Assembly (NCBI GenBank): GCA_023428135.1 | Contig: JAEYZG010000062.1 | Coordinates: 248,001-312,000 of the forward strand | Origin: Bacteroidota bacterium | Lineage (GTDB): Bacteria; Bacteroidota; Bacteroidia; Cytophagales; Cytophagaceae | Reading direction: 5' to 3' | Length of the DNA: 64,000 nucleotides | Part shown: positions 23,480-33,807 of the stretch, piece by piece | Position numbering within the stretch: position 1 is the first letter of the stretch | Layout of the letters: every line of letters starts with the position of its first letter | Position numbers and translations under genes: made by a program | The notes under the pieces: generated by a model | Database searches by the model: none | Seen by the model: the letters and a program-made list of their open reading frames with translations, nothing else | What the model was told of the DNA's origin: nothing

Positions 23480-26209
23480 TTAGTTTATATCATTTACCAG
23501 ATTGGGGATAACAACTTTAAATGAGCTTCCTTCATCAAGCTCTGAAGATACATCAATAGATCCTCCGAGTTTTTTCACCGCATTCTTTACAATATACAAT
23601 CCCAACCCGGACCCGTACGAATTTTCTGAAGCTCTGTAAAACATATCAAAAATTTTGTTGATATGTAAGGGATCAATTCCGCTCCCATTATCTTCTACAA
23701 CGATCTCAGCCTTCTCGTAGTCCGTCTTAATTGAAATGTTAATATAGGGAATATTATTTTCAAATCTATGGTATTTTATAGCGTTTGAAATTAAATTGTT
23801 CACAATGGTACTTAAGCGTGTAAGATCTGAGTAGAAATTTACATTTATATCAACACTCTTATTTATTCTGATTTTTTCAGCATGTTCCATATACTTAAGA
23901 TTGTTGAGAGACTCTTCCAGTACAAGGCTGAAATCAATAATATTTGCTTCTATATCAAGTCTGGTATTGCGTGAGAAAGTCGTTAGGTCTTTAATAAATG
24001 CATCAAGACTATTTACGCTTTTACTCATCATGTCCAGATACATATGCTGAGTAGAATCTTTGCTTTCAAGCTTAGCCAGCTTTATAAGTCCCATCACTGA
24101 TCTCAATGGAGCCTTCAGGTCATGTGAGGCTTTATAAACAAAACTGTCCAGCTCAAAATTTGTATTTATTAATTCATTTTCAGTATTCTTTCTCTTGGTA
24201 ATATCATGGCAGTTAAGAACTATACCTTGAATTACCGGATCACTAAGCAAATTAACCGCTACTATTTCAATGATCTTCGAAGATCCGTTACGCGCAAGAA
24301 TCTTAAGCTCTTCAACTGTTTGATTCTGGCCTGGACAAGCAATCGTATCTGATAAGAATTTAGAAATCTTGTCTATTCCTTCGTGATCAAAAAGATCAAA
24401 GATTGTTTTACCCACAAGACTGATATAGGTATGCCCCAGGATACGAGCTACAGAAACACTCACATAGGATATTTTAAAATCCTCATTAAGGATCATAATT
24501 AAATCGGATGAGTTTTCAATTAACGCTCGAAACTTTTTCTCATTATCCTGAAGTATTTTTTCAAGCTTCTTTCTTGCCGTAATATCTCTTATGATTCCTT
24601 GCAATAATCCACCGTCAAGTCTGGTGGCACTAAGTTCTACTGTAAATTCTGAATTATCTTTTCTTTTGCATACAAGTTCTGTAATGACGGGCTCATTATT
24701 GAACAATGCAAAAATGAGTTCTTCTTTTACGCTTTTCAAATCTACCAGGCTTCGAACATTCAGCCTTTTAAACTCCTGATCAGTATAACCAAACATCTCA
24801 CAGGCCTTGGCATTTACGCTCAGAATATTACCGAATTTATCTGTTAGATATATACCGTCTGAAGCCTGTTCCATGAGCATCTTATACTTACTCTCGCTTT
24901 CTCTGATAGCCTTTTCAGCTTCTTTAAGATCCGTTATATCTATGGAAATACTAAGCACTCCTGGTTTTGTAGCATCTTCGAAATAAAAAGGAATTTTGAT
25001 TGTCTGATAGGTATAATTTCTATCAAAAAAAGTCAGAGATTCTTCAGGAATAAATTTTTCTCTCGCATTCTCAATAACCTCTCTGTCATCTTTAAGCAGT
25101 TCCACAGATAATATAGGATCTATAAAATCGCTGTCCTTTTTACCCATCATTTCTTCTGGAACCACCTCATATCTGTCAGCCACTGTTTTGTTAACAATAA
25201 CAAACCTGCCTTCATTATCTTTCAGAAATATCGGGTGTGGTACTAAATCTATGATCTGATTGAGGATTTTACGACTTTCTTCTATCGTCTTTTTGTCTTT
25301 TACCCTTTCTGTGATATCTGAGATCCTTACAAGCCAATAAGCTTTAGGGCCAACCTGGATTTCAGTAATTGCTTCACTTCCCCAGAAAGTTTGCCCATGC
25401 ACTGTTTTAAATTCAAGCTCCTGAACAAGAAAACGGTTTTTATCAACTTTCTTTTTTAAGTTATTCCACGCTCCTGTGCTGTTGGGGTACTTCAGAAGAA
25501 AATTAAGGTTATTACCAATCAAATCTCTTCTGTCCTGAATCTTAAAGATTGAAATCGCCCTTTCATTGCAATTCAAAATAATAGAACTTGAAGGATCCGC
25601 TATTAACATGGCATCGGGAGATTCATTGAAAATGGTATTTAAAAGATTTTCCCGAATTTCTAAACGCTTTTCAATTTCAAACCTGCTACTAAAAAATGTG
25701 ACGATTGCAATGCAAAAAATTCCTATCAGACTTGTTTTAACAAATATATCCAGATAAGAATCCAGATAAAGGAAAGCGGATATAAAAAAAGCGATAAAGA
25801 TACATGCCAGATAAACCTTAAGATGAAGACGGTTCTGAAAAGCCAGACAGATGATTACTATCAGTAATATAAATTCCAGCAGGTAATTAGTTGCGAAATC
25901 ATTTCTCCTGATAAGGAAAAGAATATATATCGAATAAGCAAAAATAACCGAGTAATTCAGATAAGCCATCCCATCCCTGTATTTCCAGATAAAAGATAGC
26001 ACCAGAATGAGAATTAACCCTGATGAAAGTACAAGCCGGATGGAAAGCGGATCAAATGCCTCCGGGTTTTCCTTTACGAATAAATACCTTAACAGTAAAG
26101 TAAAAGCTGTTGTTAGGAATAAAATAATCCTGTAAACAGAAATATCCGATTTCCTGCTTTTTATATTTCGTTCATCTTTTGCAGTTAATATCAGATCTGC
26201 AATTTCCAT
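23480..26209 (-). CDS. Membrane-bound multi-PAS sensor histidine kinase
   Basis: 909 residues. About six membrane helices (30-190) with short loops are followed by four PAS domains (about 195-310, 315-430, 440-550, 555-680), the HisKA helix with HDLKAPLRSVMGLIKL (about residue 697) and an ATPase domain with NLISNAIKY, EDNGSGI and GSGLGLYIVK. All catalytic boxes are intact. The C-terminal half closely resembles the neighbouring 1244-residue kinase, consistent with a duplication. Order on the minus strand: 1244-residue kinase, this kinase (25-bp gap), receiver. The ligand is unknown. Confidence 0.92.
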   Translation of the reverse strand: MEIADLILTAKDERNIKSRKSDISVYRIILFLTTAFTLLLRYLFVKENPEAFDPLSIRLVLSSGLILILVLSFIWKYRDGMAYLNYSVIFAYSIYILFLIRRNDFATNYLLEFILLIVIICLAFQNRLHLKVYLACIFIAFFISAFLYLDSYLDIFVKTSLIGIFCIAIVTFFSSRFEIEKRLEIRENLLNTIFNESPDAMLIADPSSSIILNCNERAISIFKIQDRRDLIGNNLNFLLKYPNSTGAWNNLKKKVDKNRFLVQELEFKTVHGQTFWGSEAITEIQVGPKAYWLVRISDITERVKDKKTIEESRKILNQIIDLVPHPIFLKDNEGRFVIVNKTVADRYEVVPEEMMGKKDSDFIDPILSVELLKDDREVIENAREKFIPEESLTFFDRNYTYQTIKIPFYFEDATKPGVLSISIDITDLKEAEKAIRESESKYKMLMEQASDGIYLTDKFGNILSVNAKACEMFGYTDQEFKRLNVRSLVDLKSVKEELIFALFNNEPVITELVCKRKDNSEFTVELSATRLDGGLLQGIIRDITARKKLEKILQDNEKKFRALIENSSDLIMILNEDFKISYVSVSVARILGHTYISLVGKTIFDLFDHEGIDKISKFLSDTIACPGQNQTVEELKILARNGSSKIIEIVAVNLLSDPVIQGIVLNCHDITKRKNTENELINTNFELDSFVYKASHDLKAPLRSVMGLIKLAKLESKDSTQHMYLDMMSKSVNSLDAFIKDLTTFSRNTRLDIEANIIDFSLVLEESLNNLKYMEHAEKIRINKSVDINVNFYSDLTRLSTIVNNLISNAIKYHRFENNIPYINISIKTDYEKAEIVVEDNGSGIDPLHINKIFDMFYRASENSYGSGLGLYIVKNAVKKLGGSIDVSSELDEGSSFKVVIPNLVNDIN

Positions 26210-26234
26210 CCTATTCTACAAACTTAAAATAATA

Positions 26235-29200
26235 CTAATAATAATTATTATTTTCCAAATTAGGAAGATTTAAGCGGAATGTTGTGCCTTTTCCAAATTG
26301 GGAAAAAACTTCAATTTTCCCATTTAGCTTTTCAACAACCTGCTTGGTAATATAAAGACCTAATCCTGAACCATAAGAGTCTTGAGAGGCTCTAAAAAAC
26401 ATATTAAATACTTTATTCAAATATTCTTCACGAATTCCTCTTCCATTATCTGTGATTGAAATTTCAGCTCTATCAGGAAAGGTTGTTACTGATAATTCAA
26501 CAAAAGGTTTAACACTCTTATGATTTTGATACTTAATTGCATTACTTAACAGATTCTGAAAAATAATTGTGATTCTTCTGGAATCTGAATAAAAAGGTAC
26601 ATTTGTCATAAAATTTTTCCTCATTTCTATCTCCTCTGCCTTTTCCATATATTTCAGATTATCAATGCAGTCTGCAATTGTGGCATTAAAGTCAATTTTT
26701 TCAATTTCAACTTCCGTCCTGCTGTTTCGGGAAAAATCTGTTAAATCGGAAATAAAGTAATCCAGTTTATCAATACTTTTTTCAACCAATTTAAGATAAT
26801 AATTTCTTTGATCTTCATTCTCCTCTAATTTTACAAGTGAAATAAGACCTAATACTGACCGAAGCGGTGCTCTGAGATCATGAGATGCTCTGTAAACGAA
26901 GCTATCCAGTTCAAAATTGGCCTGAATAATCTCATTTTCAGTTTTTTTTCTTTGAGTTATATCTCTTGCAAATACACTGGCGCCGCTTATCTCGTCTTTA
27001 TCTGAATAAATAGGGTTAAAATTGATTTCAAAGGATAGGAAATCATCCGGGATCTGCAATTCGACCGCAAATCGTTCTCCTTTCAGAGCTCTTGTATGCT
27101 GTTCCTTCCAATAATCTCTGACTTGTGAAGGAAAGATATCAGTTAATTTATCCCCAACCCTTGCCTCATAATGAAAATATTTTCTTGCAAATGCCTGAAA
27201 TGCATTATTCATTGTCGTGAAATGGTACTGTGTATTGATCGACCAGACTATATCACTTGTATTCTCTATCAGAGCCGTAAGCCTTGCCTGGTTTTCTCTC
27301 AAAGCATCTTCAGCTCTTTTCCTATTAGTTATAACGGTAATATTCAGAAGCACATTCAAGGGTTTTCCTCCCGGATCCCTTTCTATTACTACATGACGAT
27401 TGTTTATCCATTCATAATAGCCATTTTTATGCATCAACCTGTACTCTATGGAAGCACTATCCACTCCTTTGGATTTTAGATACTTATTCCAATGCCGGGC
27501 AACCTTATTCACATCATCCGGATGGACAATTTTTTCCCAGGCATCTGAATAAATAAGGTCAGTAGCGGAAAATCCAAAGATTTTATCCCGGTTAAAATAT
27601 TTGATCTTTCTTTCTTCAAGATTTATAATGTAAATGATATCGGGAGAATTTTCGGCAAGGCTCCTGAATTTGCCCTCACTTGATAGTAATGCTGAAATAT
27701 TCCTGTCTCTCTCGAATTCAGCAAGCAGACGCAATGAAAGTAGATTTAATATTATTTCAAGAAATGCGTGATTTAAAAATTTTCCTTTCCTCATTAATAA
27801 AATAACTCCAATTGAATTGCCTGAATTTCCTGTCAAAGGTAAGGCACAAAGGTTTCGAATACCCTTGTTATATATGTCCGGAAATTCTTTTAATTCCTCT
27901 TCATAGTGGAAAAATGAGGTTTTACTGAATACTCTTGACCAAAAAGGATTCTTTATATCAATTGGAATTTTGAATTCATCAGGCTGTGTCCACCATTGTC
28001 CCTTGATTATAATTGCACCATCTTCTCTCTCTACGAACAGTACCTTGTCAGCTGCAAAATGTTTTCCTAAATGCTCTGCAAGCGAAGCATAAAAAGCACT
28101 GGAGTTATTATCTTCAATTCCTTTAGAAACTTCTAACAAAGACTTTTCTGCAATTATCCTTTCTGAATCATCATTTAATATTCCGATTAAATTTGTTAAG
28201 ACTCCCTCTTTGTTAAAAACCGGAGAAATTGATAATTCTTTATAAAATAAGGTTCCGTCTTTTTTATAGCTTTTTACAACTGTTTTAACAGGTATTGTAT
28301 TGTTTTTAACTTCTGATATTCGCTTCAGATCTTTCAGATTTGGCTCGGGTCCAAGCAGAAATTCACTGTTCTTTCCCACTACTTCATAGATCGAATATCC
28401 AGTAATTTCCTCAATGGCACTATTTGCATAGATGATAGGATTATCTTCCTGCATAAAATCTGTAATGATAACGCCGTTTTTACTATTGTCTATAGCCCTT
28501 TCAAGTAATAGTAAATATTCTTCCCTGCTCTTTGATTCTGAAACATCCCGCATATTCACTACGATTCCCTGAACATATGGATCTCCAGTCAAATTATTGA
28601 AGATGCAATCTACATATACTGTTTTACCGCTACCTGAAATGAAACGGTGTTCTATAGAAACCTGAAGTTTATTCAATAAGATATTTTCAAACCTGTTATT
28701 AAAGTTTTCTTTCTCTTCGGGATGAACAAATGACACATATTTTTTTCCACTCAATTCCTCTCCATTCATCTGAATGATCCTGCTGCTGGAAGGGCTTGAA
28801 TACTTTATAGTACCAGATTCATCCAAAACCATTATAAGATCTGAAGAATTGAGAAATAGAGAACGAAACCGTGCTTCTTTTTCTTCAAGAACACCTTGTG
28901 TCCTTTTTCTTTCTGTAATGTCAGTAATTTTGATACAGACTCCCAGCACTACTTCATTTTCAAAAACTGGAAAATAATCTACTTCTACCCAGCTTAGCTC
29001 CTTCCTGGTTAAAGAAAGGTTATACTCTTGTACTAACGTTAATCCTTTTTTTACTTCTTCAAAGAAAGAAACTGAAAAAAACGTCAGTCCTTTCTTTTTA
29101 AGGTCTTCAAGGGGGGTACCTATTATAATTTTAGTATCGAGTAAATCTTCTATCCATTCAAAAGCTTTGGTATTAGCAGTTACTATCTTAGCATGAAGAT

Positions 29201-29969
29201 CGAAAAGAAATATAAACTCGTTACTATTTTCAAAAATTGCATTTAGACTTGCGGCTGAAGATCGATAGGCTTTTCCTGTATTTGTTCTTTCGGTAGCATC
29301 TTCAAATACAGCGAGATGAATACCTGGAAGAAAGTCTGCTACTCCTCTGAACTGTATATATCTGACTTCCTCTTGACTGATTTTATATTTATAAAACCCA
29401 TCAATGAATTTATTCTTCATAAATCCAATCCAGTAGCTCTTTTGATCTTCAACAGTCTGGTGAGGAAAGAGATCTTTGATATTACTATTCCTTATTGCGT
29501 CTATGGATAAATTATAGATTCTTGCTGCAGCGGGGTTCGCTTCGAGAATAATACCATCATTACCGATTAAAAAAATTCCCTCCAAAACTGAATCAAATAG
29601 TTTGGCAAAATCCCCTTTTAGGAAGCCTCCCTGTTTTTCATTCAGCCAAAAGTGTATTGTTTGATCATCATTGGATGTGTCATAAATAAGGTCGCACTCA
29701 TAAACCTTACCTTCCTTCCCATATGGCGCTATAAGCACTCGGGAATGACTATCCGGCAAAACATTAAAAGAAGGGATTGATTTTAGATCCTGAGAAAAGA
29801 TTTCAAGTAAACGGTCTTTCTTGAATGAAAAGTATTCTTCTCCTAACAGATCTTTTGCCTTTCTGTTTAGATAGAGTACCGAAAAAGCCCTGTCTGTAAT
29901 AATTAATGGAACAGGAGCAGATTCAAGGATCAAGTTTAAACCTTTTTTACCTAGATTTTTGATATTCAA
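26235..29969 (-). CDS. Very large soluble PAS/GAF sensor histidine kinase with TTG start
   Basis: 1244 residues with no membrane segment. I read about five PAS domains (10-110, 120-235, 240-355, 360-485, 485-615), one GAF domain (about 615-760), two more PAS domains (765-890, 890-1010), HisKA with HDLRAPLRSVLGLISL (about 1027), and an ATPase with NLLSNAIKY, TDNGRGI and GSGLGLYITK. An in-frame stop lies two codons upstream of TTG 29969 and there is no ATG near the first PAS, so TTG is the likely start, with AAAGAAG just before it. Heads the kinase-kinase-receiver group. Confidence 0.9.
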   Translation of the reverse strand: MNIKNLGKKGLNLILESAPVPLIITDRAFSVLYLNRKAKDLLGEEYFSFKKDRLLEIFSQDLKSIPSFNVLPDSHSRVLIAPYGKEGKVYECDLIYDTSNDDQTIHFWLNEKQGGFLKGDFAKLFDSVLEGIFLIGNDGIILEANPAAARIYNLSIDAIRNSNIKDLFPHQTVEDQKSYWIGFMKNKFIDGFYKYKISQEEVRYIQFRGVADFLPGIHLAVFEDATERTNTGKAYRSSAASLNAIFENSNEFIFLFDLHAKIVTANTKAFEWIEDLLDTKIIIGTPLEDLKKKGLTFFSVSFFEEVKKGLTLVQEYNLSLTRKELSWVEVDYFPVFENEVVLGVCIKITDITERKRTQGVLEEKEARFRSLFLNSSDLIMVLDESGTIKYSSPSSSRIIQMNGEELSGKKYVSFVHPEEKENFNNRFENILLNKLQVSIEHRFISGSGKTVYVDCIFNNLTGDPYVQGIVVNMRDVSESKSREEYLLLLERAIDNSKNGVIITDFMQEDNPIIYANSAIEEITGYSIYEVVGKNSEFLLGPEPNLKDLKRISEVKNNTIPVKTVVKSYKKDGTLFYKELSISPVFNKEGVLTNLIGILNDDSERIIAEKSLLEVSKGIEDNNSSAFYASLAEHLGKHFAADKVLFVEREDGAIIIKGQWWTQPDEFKIPIDIKNPFWSRVFSKTSFFHYEEELKEFPDIYNKGIRNLCALPLTGNSGNSIGVILLMRKGKFLNHAFLEIILNLLSLRLLAEFERDRNISALLSSEGKFRSLAENSPDIIYIINLEERKIKYFNRDKIFGFSATDLIYSDAWEKIVHPDDVNKVARHWNKYLKSKGVDSASIEYRLMHKNGYYEWINNRHVVIERDPGGKPLNVLLNITVITNRKRAEDALRENQARLTALIENTSDIVWSINTQYHFTTMNNAFQAFARKYFHYEARVGDKLTDIFPSQVRDYWKEQHTRALKGERFAVELQIPDDFLSFEINFNPIYSDKDEISGASVFARDITQRKKTENEIIQANFELDSFVYRASHDLRAPLRSVLGLISLVKLEENEDQRNYYLKLVEKSIDKLDYFISDLTDFSRNSRTEVEIEKIDFNATIADCIDNLKYMEKAEEIEMRKNFMTNVPFYSDSRRITIIFQNLLSNAIKYQNHKSVKPFVELSVTTFPDRAEISITDNGRGIREEYLNKVFNMFFRASQDSYGSGLGLYITKQVVEKLNGKIEVFSQFGKGTTFRLNLPNLENNNYY

Positions 29970-30032
29970 GCTTCTTTAATCTTAAATCTAGATAATTTGT
30001 AGAAAACCTTCTGTTGAAGTTAAGTCAAAATA

Positions 30033-31892
30033 TTACTTAACCTTCAAAATTTTTAATTCTTCCCCGATCGAAACGGCATTATCATTTTTGCTATTCCACT
30101 CCTGAATTTCCTTTACAGAAACGCTGTATTTTCTTGAAATGCTGTAAAGTGTCTCTCCTTTCTCTACTTTATGAATGAAAAAATTACCTGAACCTGCCCG
30201 CTTATCTCCTGTATTTCCGGTATTACGGGCAGTATTAATCTCTCTGATTTTTAACTGATATCCTGGTTTCAACCCTCCTTCCAGGTAGTTAAAATATTTA
30301 AGAGAGTCAACCGTCGTTGAATACATTTTTGAGATTCCATATAAGGTTTGACCCGCCTCTACTATATGAACCTGATAATTTTTCTCCGTATCCAGGTCGG
30401 TTGTCTTGATATAGCTGTCCATGAATATAGATTCATCTTTGGGTTCAGCCAACTGATTTTTAACCTCTGGCTTAACTTCAGGCTTTGCTTCTACAACCAT
30501 CACATCCAGCTTTTCCTCAGTTTTTATATCTTTGATAACCTCAGTATTCTCCACTGGAGTCCTTACAGTCTCAGGAACCTTTTCAATCACTACAGGCTTA
30601 ATTTCAACTGGTGTATCCTTTGGACGTCTTTTCTTCAGCCACAATACTCGTCCAGGCTTAAGGGCCTTTTCAGAAAGCTTCATCCTGTTTTTCCTCTTAA
30701 TATCATTAACTCTAATTCCGTATTGATCGGAAACGTCTTGAAGGGTTTCTCCGGGATTAACTGTATGAAACATTACAATAGCTCTGCTTCTTTTAGGCTC
30801 CAGATAATATATCTTTCCTGGTTTAACTTTATCGAAAGTCTTAAGGTCATTATAAGCTAAAAGCTGGCTTGTTGTAATTCCCCCTTGATAGGCCAGCTTG
30901 GCAAATGAATCACCTTCTTTTGCTTTGATTACCTTTAATCCATTTATCTCTGACAAAATAGGAATTTCACCTACAGGTATGTCGGGGACAATTTCCTGTT
31001 TCCTTCTGAATATATGCCATCCTCCTTTTCGCTCTGAGTGCGCACCTTTATCAGAATCATTCTGACTGGCCATAACGATCTGCTGATCCGCTTTTGAAAG
31101 CAATACCACTACATATGTTTTATCATTGGGAATCTTTCTGCTCAATACCCATTTGTTATAGCTCAACACATCCTCTTTTGCTACTCGGGTTTCATCGGCT
31201 ATTTCTGCAAGCGATTTATGATGACAATCTGTATATTCAACAAGCTTAAAACCTGGTTGGGGATTTTTGCCTACTTTATCCTGGTAAGCTATTTTATGTG
31301 CCAGAAACTTGATAACATACCAATGCATACTCCCATCAATTTCCATCTTCTTACTCCCAACATATTTTTTTTCTACATGCGGCTGAACTCCACCAAGGCC
31401 CAGGTTGTAAGATAATAGGGCGTAGATCCAGTTATTCAAAGTTGCATTGTTTCTTTTAAGATATTTTGCGGCACCTCTGGAAGCAGAGACTATATTCATC
31501 CGCTCATCAATATCATGATCCACACGCAATCCGACTTCAATGGCGCTTTCCTTCTTAAACTGCCAATATCCTACTGCCTTTGAAGAAGATACGGCATCAG
31601 GCACAAGGCTGCTTTCCTGGATAGCCAGGTATTTAAATTCATCCGGAAAACCTTCTTCTCTAAAAACTTTTTCTACAAGTGGGAAATATAAATCTGCTTT
31701 TTCAACCTTTAGATCTAAATATTTAGGGCTACGATAGAGCGCATCTACTTCTGATTGAATAGTCCTTCTGGCTTTATCCGTAAGCTTCAGCTCCATATCA
31801 GCAAAATATATTTTTTCCGGTACTTCCGGTATCTGGCCAAGTACAAGCTGGTTGATGAATAATAACCAAACAAACAATCCTTTTCTTATCAT
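30033..31892 (-). CDS. MltD-like lytic murein transglycosylase with LysM repeats
   Basis: 619 residues with a signal peptide (about 1-19, ending LVLGQ). An SLT domain (about 70-210) carries the catalytic glutamate in QESSLVPDAVSSSKAVGYWQF, as in MltD/transglycosylase family 1. It is followed by about five LysM-type peptidoglycan-binding modules; the last two (VEAGQTLYGISKMY and VEKGETLYSISRKY) are the clearest, and a Pro/Glu/Lys-rich linker lies near 430-490. It cleaves glycan strands in the periplasm. Its ATG overlaps the stop of the methyltransferase gene (ATGA at 31889-31892), so the two are translationally coupled. Confidence 0.92.
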   Translation of the reverse strand: MIRKGLFVWLLFINQLVLGQIPEVPEKIYFADMELKLTDKARRTIQSEVDALYRSPKYLDLKVEKADLYFPLVEKVFREEGFPDEFKYLAIQESSLVPDAVSSSKAVGYWQFKKESAIEVGLRVDHDIDERMNIVSASRGAAKYLKRNNATLNNWIYALLSYNLGLGGVQPHVEKKYVGSKKMEIDGSMHWYVIKFLAHKIAYQDKVGKNPQPGFKLVEYTDCHHKSLAEIADETRVAKEDVLSYNKWVLSRKIPNDKTYVVVLLSKADQQIVMASQNDSDKGAHSERKGGWHIFRRKQEIVPDIPVGEIPILSEINGLKVIKAKEGDSFAKLAYQGGITTSQLLAYNDLKTFDKVKPGKIYYLEPKRSRAIVMFHTVNPGETLQDVSDQYGIRVNDIKRKNRMKLSEKALKPGRVLWLKKRRPKDTPVEIKPVVIEKVPETVRTPVENTEVIKDIKTEEKLDVMVVEAKPEVKPEVKNQLAEPKDESIFMDSYIKTTDLDTEKNYQVHIVEAGQTLYGISKMYSTTVDSLKYFNYLEGGLKPGYQLKIREINTARNTGNTGDKRAGSGNFFIHKVEKGETLYSISRKYSVSVKEIQEWNSKNDNAVSIGEELKILKVK

Positions 31893-32530
31893 CTTTTTCT
31901 TATCAGTAAAAGTCCGTCTCTGACAGGCAACATCACATTTTCAACCCTGTCATCATTCTGAACCATGTCATTAAAATCCATAAGTGCTTTGGTATCTTTA
32001 TCCATCTTGGGGATATCTTTAAATACCTTACCGCTCCAAAGCACGTTATCAGCAAGTATATATCCCCCTTGCTTAACTTTGTCAAACACCAGATCATAAT
32101 ATTTCTGATAATTGATTTTATCCGCATCTATGAACACAAGATCAAACTGCATATCAAGCTCTGGAATTATATCAAGAGCATTACCTACTTTTTGTTCAAT
32201 CTGCTTCCCCTTATCTGACTTTTCAATAAAGCTACGTGCAAAAGACTCAATTTCTTCATTAACGTCAATTGTAATGAGTTTTCCTTCAGCAGGCAATCCT
32301 TCAGCAAGGCATATAGCTGAATATCCTGTAAAGGTGCCTATTTCAAGCACAACCAAAGGTTTAATCATATGAGAAATCATGGAAAGAAACCTCCCCTGTA
32401 TATGCCCGGAGACCATTCTCGGCATTAAAATCTTGGCATGGGTTTCCCTGTCAAGTCTCTTTAGCAAGTCTGACTCAGGAGTAGAGTGCTGCTCTACATA
32501 TTGTTCCAGATCTTTTGATATGAATTCCAT
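31889..32530 (-). CDS. SAM-dependent O-methyltransferase
   Basis: 213 residues of the catechol/caffeoyl-CoA O-methyltransferase type (PF01596): SAM motif I VLEIGTFTGYSA (about 61-72), an acidic ITIDVNEE, and FIDADKINY with the metal-binding DAD pair, then ADNVLWSG. The ATG at 32530 is chosen because the family starts at MEFISKDLEQY; the frame extends upstream into the protease gene. It begins 4 nt after the M16 stop and ends overlapping the MltD-like start, so M16, methyltransferase and transglycosylase probably form one operon. Confidence 0.93.
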   Translation of the reverse strand: MEFISKDLEQYVEQHSTPESDLLKRLDRETHAKILMPRMVSGHIQGRFLSMISHMIKPLVVLEIGTFTGYSAICLAEGLPAEGKLITIDVNEEIESFARSFIEKSDKGKQIEQKVGNALDIIPELDMQFDLVFIDADKINYQKYYDLVFDKVKQGGYILADNVLWSGKVFKDIPKMDKDTKALMDFNDMVQNDDRVENVMLPVRDGLLLIRKR

Positions 32531-32534
32531 TATT

Positions 32535-33767
32535 TTATTCAGGAAGGTAAGTGAGATAACTAAACTGATCTTCATCAAAGATTTCCTCCGCAATCTCCTG
32601 TAACTCCAGAGCGGATGTTTTTCGGATCTTTTTGAATATCTCATTCAGGTCTTCAATCTGACCAAGGTCAAGTAAACTCTTTCCCATCATTTGCATAAAG
32701 GAAATATTACTTTCTTCTGCCATTGCTAATTGTCCTATAAGTTGTTCCTTGCAGGTATGCAATTGAAGACTTCCAAGCGGACTGTCTTTGAGTTTCCTTA
32801 ATTCTTTTTTTACAAGGTTAAGACTTTTTTCTACCTGCTTTTTTTCAGTTCCAAAATATATTGAAAGGTTGCCCGTGTCTACAAATGAATTATAATTGGC
32901 TTCCACATTGTATACAAGACCATGTTTCTCTCTCAGAGACATATTTAACCTTGAGTTCATACTTGGACCTCCCAAGAGGTTTATTAGCATAAAAAATGGT
33001 AATCTCTTTTCATCTTTTATGGAATAAGCTTTATTCCCCAATATACAATGCGCCTGTTGGATTTTCTTATTAACCACTAAGGTTTTGGGTTTATAAGAAC
33101 TGAATGGGCTTCTCTTTTTCTTAACTGATCTAAGGGGAATTTCTGAAAAGTACTTTTCTGCAAGTTTCTTTACTTTGCTTAAAGGAATATTCCCCACAGA
33201 AGAAAATATTATCTTCCTGGTGTCAAGATTATCTCTTAGAAAATCAATAAAATGCTTTTTCTGAAACGATTTAACTGTTTTATTTTTTCCCAGAATAGTA
33301 TGTGCTAAAGAATGCTTGCCATAAATGAGCTCTTCAAAATCTTCATGCACGGACTCTTCTGGAGAATCTTCATACATTGACATTTCTTCAAGTATAACAG
33401 TCTTTTCTTTTTCTATTTCTTTCTCGGGAAATGTAGAATTGAAGGTAATGTCAGCCAGCAGATCTACAGCTTTTTCATAATGATCATCGAGGATTGATGC
33501 ATAAAAGCAGATTTTTTCTTTTGTAGTATATGCATTCAACTCGCCTCCGAATACCTCAAGTCTGTTGATGATATGAAAAGATTTACGCTTTTGTGTGCCC
33601 TTGAAAGCCATATGCTCCCAAAAGTGGGCAATACCATGTTCTTCCGGATGCTCGTCCCTGCTGCCAACATCCAGCACAAATCCGCAATGGGCTATTTTAG
33701 TATGGGATACAAATCTATGAACAACCCTGAGCCCATTGCTCAGGGTAAAAATTTCATAATCTTTCAT
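32535..33767 (-). CDS. Small M16-family zinc protease
   Basis: 410 residues, the size of a two-repeat M16B (processing-peptidase-like) enzyme. The zinc motif is HFWEH (48-52) followed by MAFKGT, and the third ligand is expected in EEMSMYEDSPEE (about 120). The second half has the inactive fold with LREKHGLVYNVEANY. No signal peptide, so probably cytoplasmic. Heads the operon with the methyltransferase (4-nt gap) and the MltD-like gene. It is shorter and clearly distinct from the 983-residue protease. Confidence 0.92.
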   Translation of the reverse strand: MKDYEIFTLSNGLRVVHRFVSHTKIAHCGFVLDVGSRDEHPEEHGIAHFWEHMAFKGTQKRKSFHIINRLEVFGGELNAYTTKEKICFYASILDDHYEKAVDLLADITFNSTFPEKEIEKEKTVILEEMSMYEDSPEESVHEDFEELIYGKHSLAHTILGKNKTVKSFQKKHFIDFLRDNLDTRKIIFSSVGNIPLSKVKKLAEKYFSEIPLRSVKKKRSPFSSYKPKTLVVNKKIQQAHCILGNKAYSIKDEKRLPFFMLINLLGGPSMNSRLNMSLREKHGLVYNVEANYNSFVDTGNLSIYFGTEKKQVEKSLNLVKKELRKLKDSPLGSLQLHTCKEQLIGQLAMAEESNISFMQMMGKSLLDLGQIEDLNEIFKKIRKTSALELQEIAEEIFDEDQFSYLTYLPE

Positions 33768-33807
33768 TAAACAAATTAACTCATAAGTACTGACAAATCG
33801 AAATCAA

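Noticed and set aside
30348..30860. 170-codon frame antisense to the LysM transglycosylase
   Set aside because: Aromatic-rich shadow of the repeat-bearing strand without start context or family marks.
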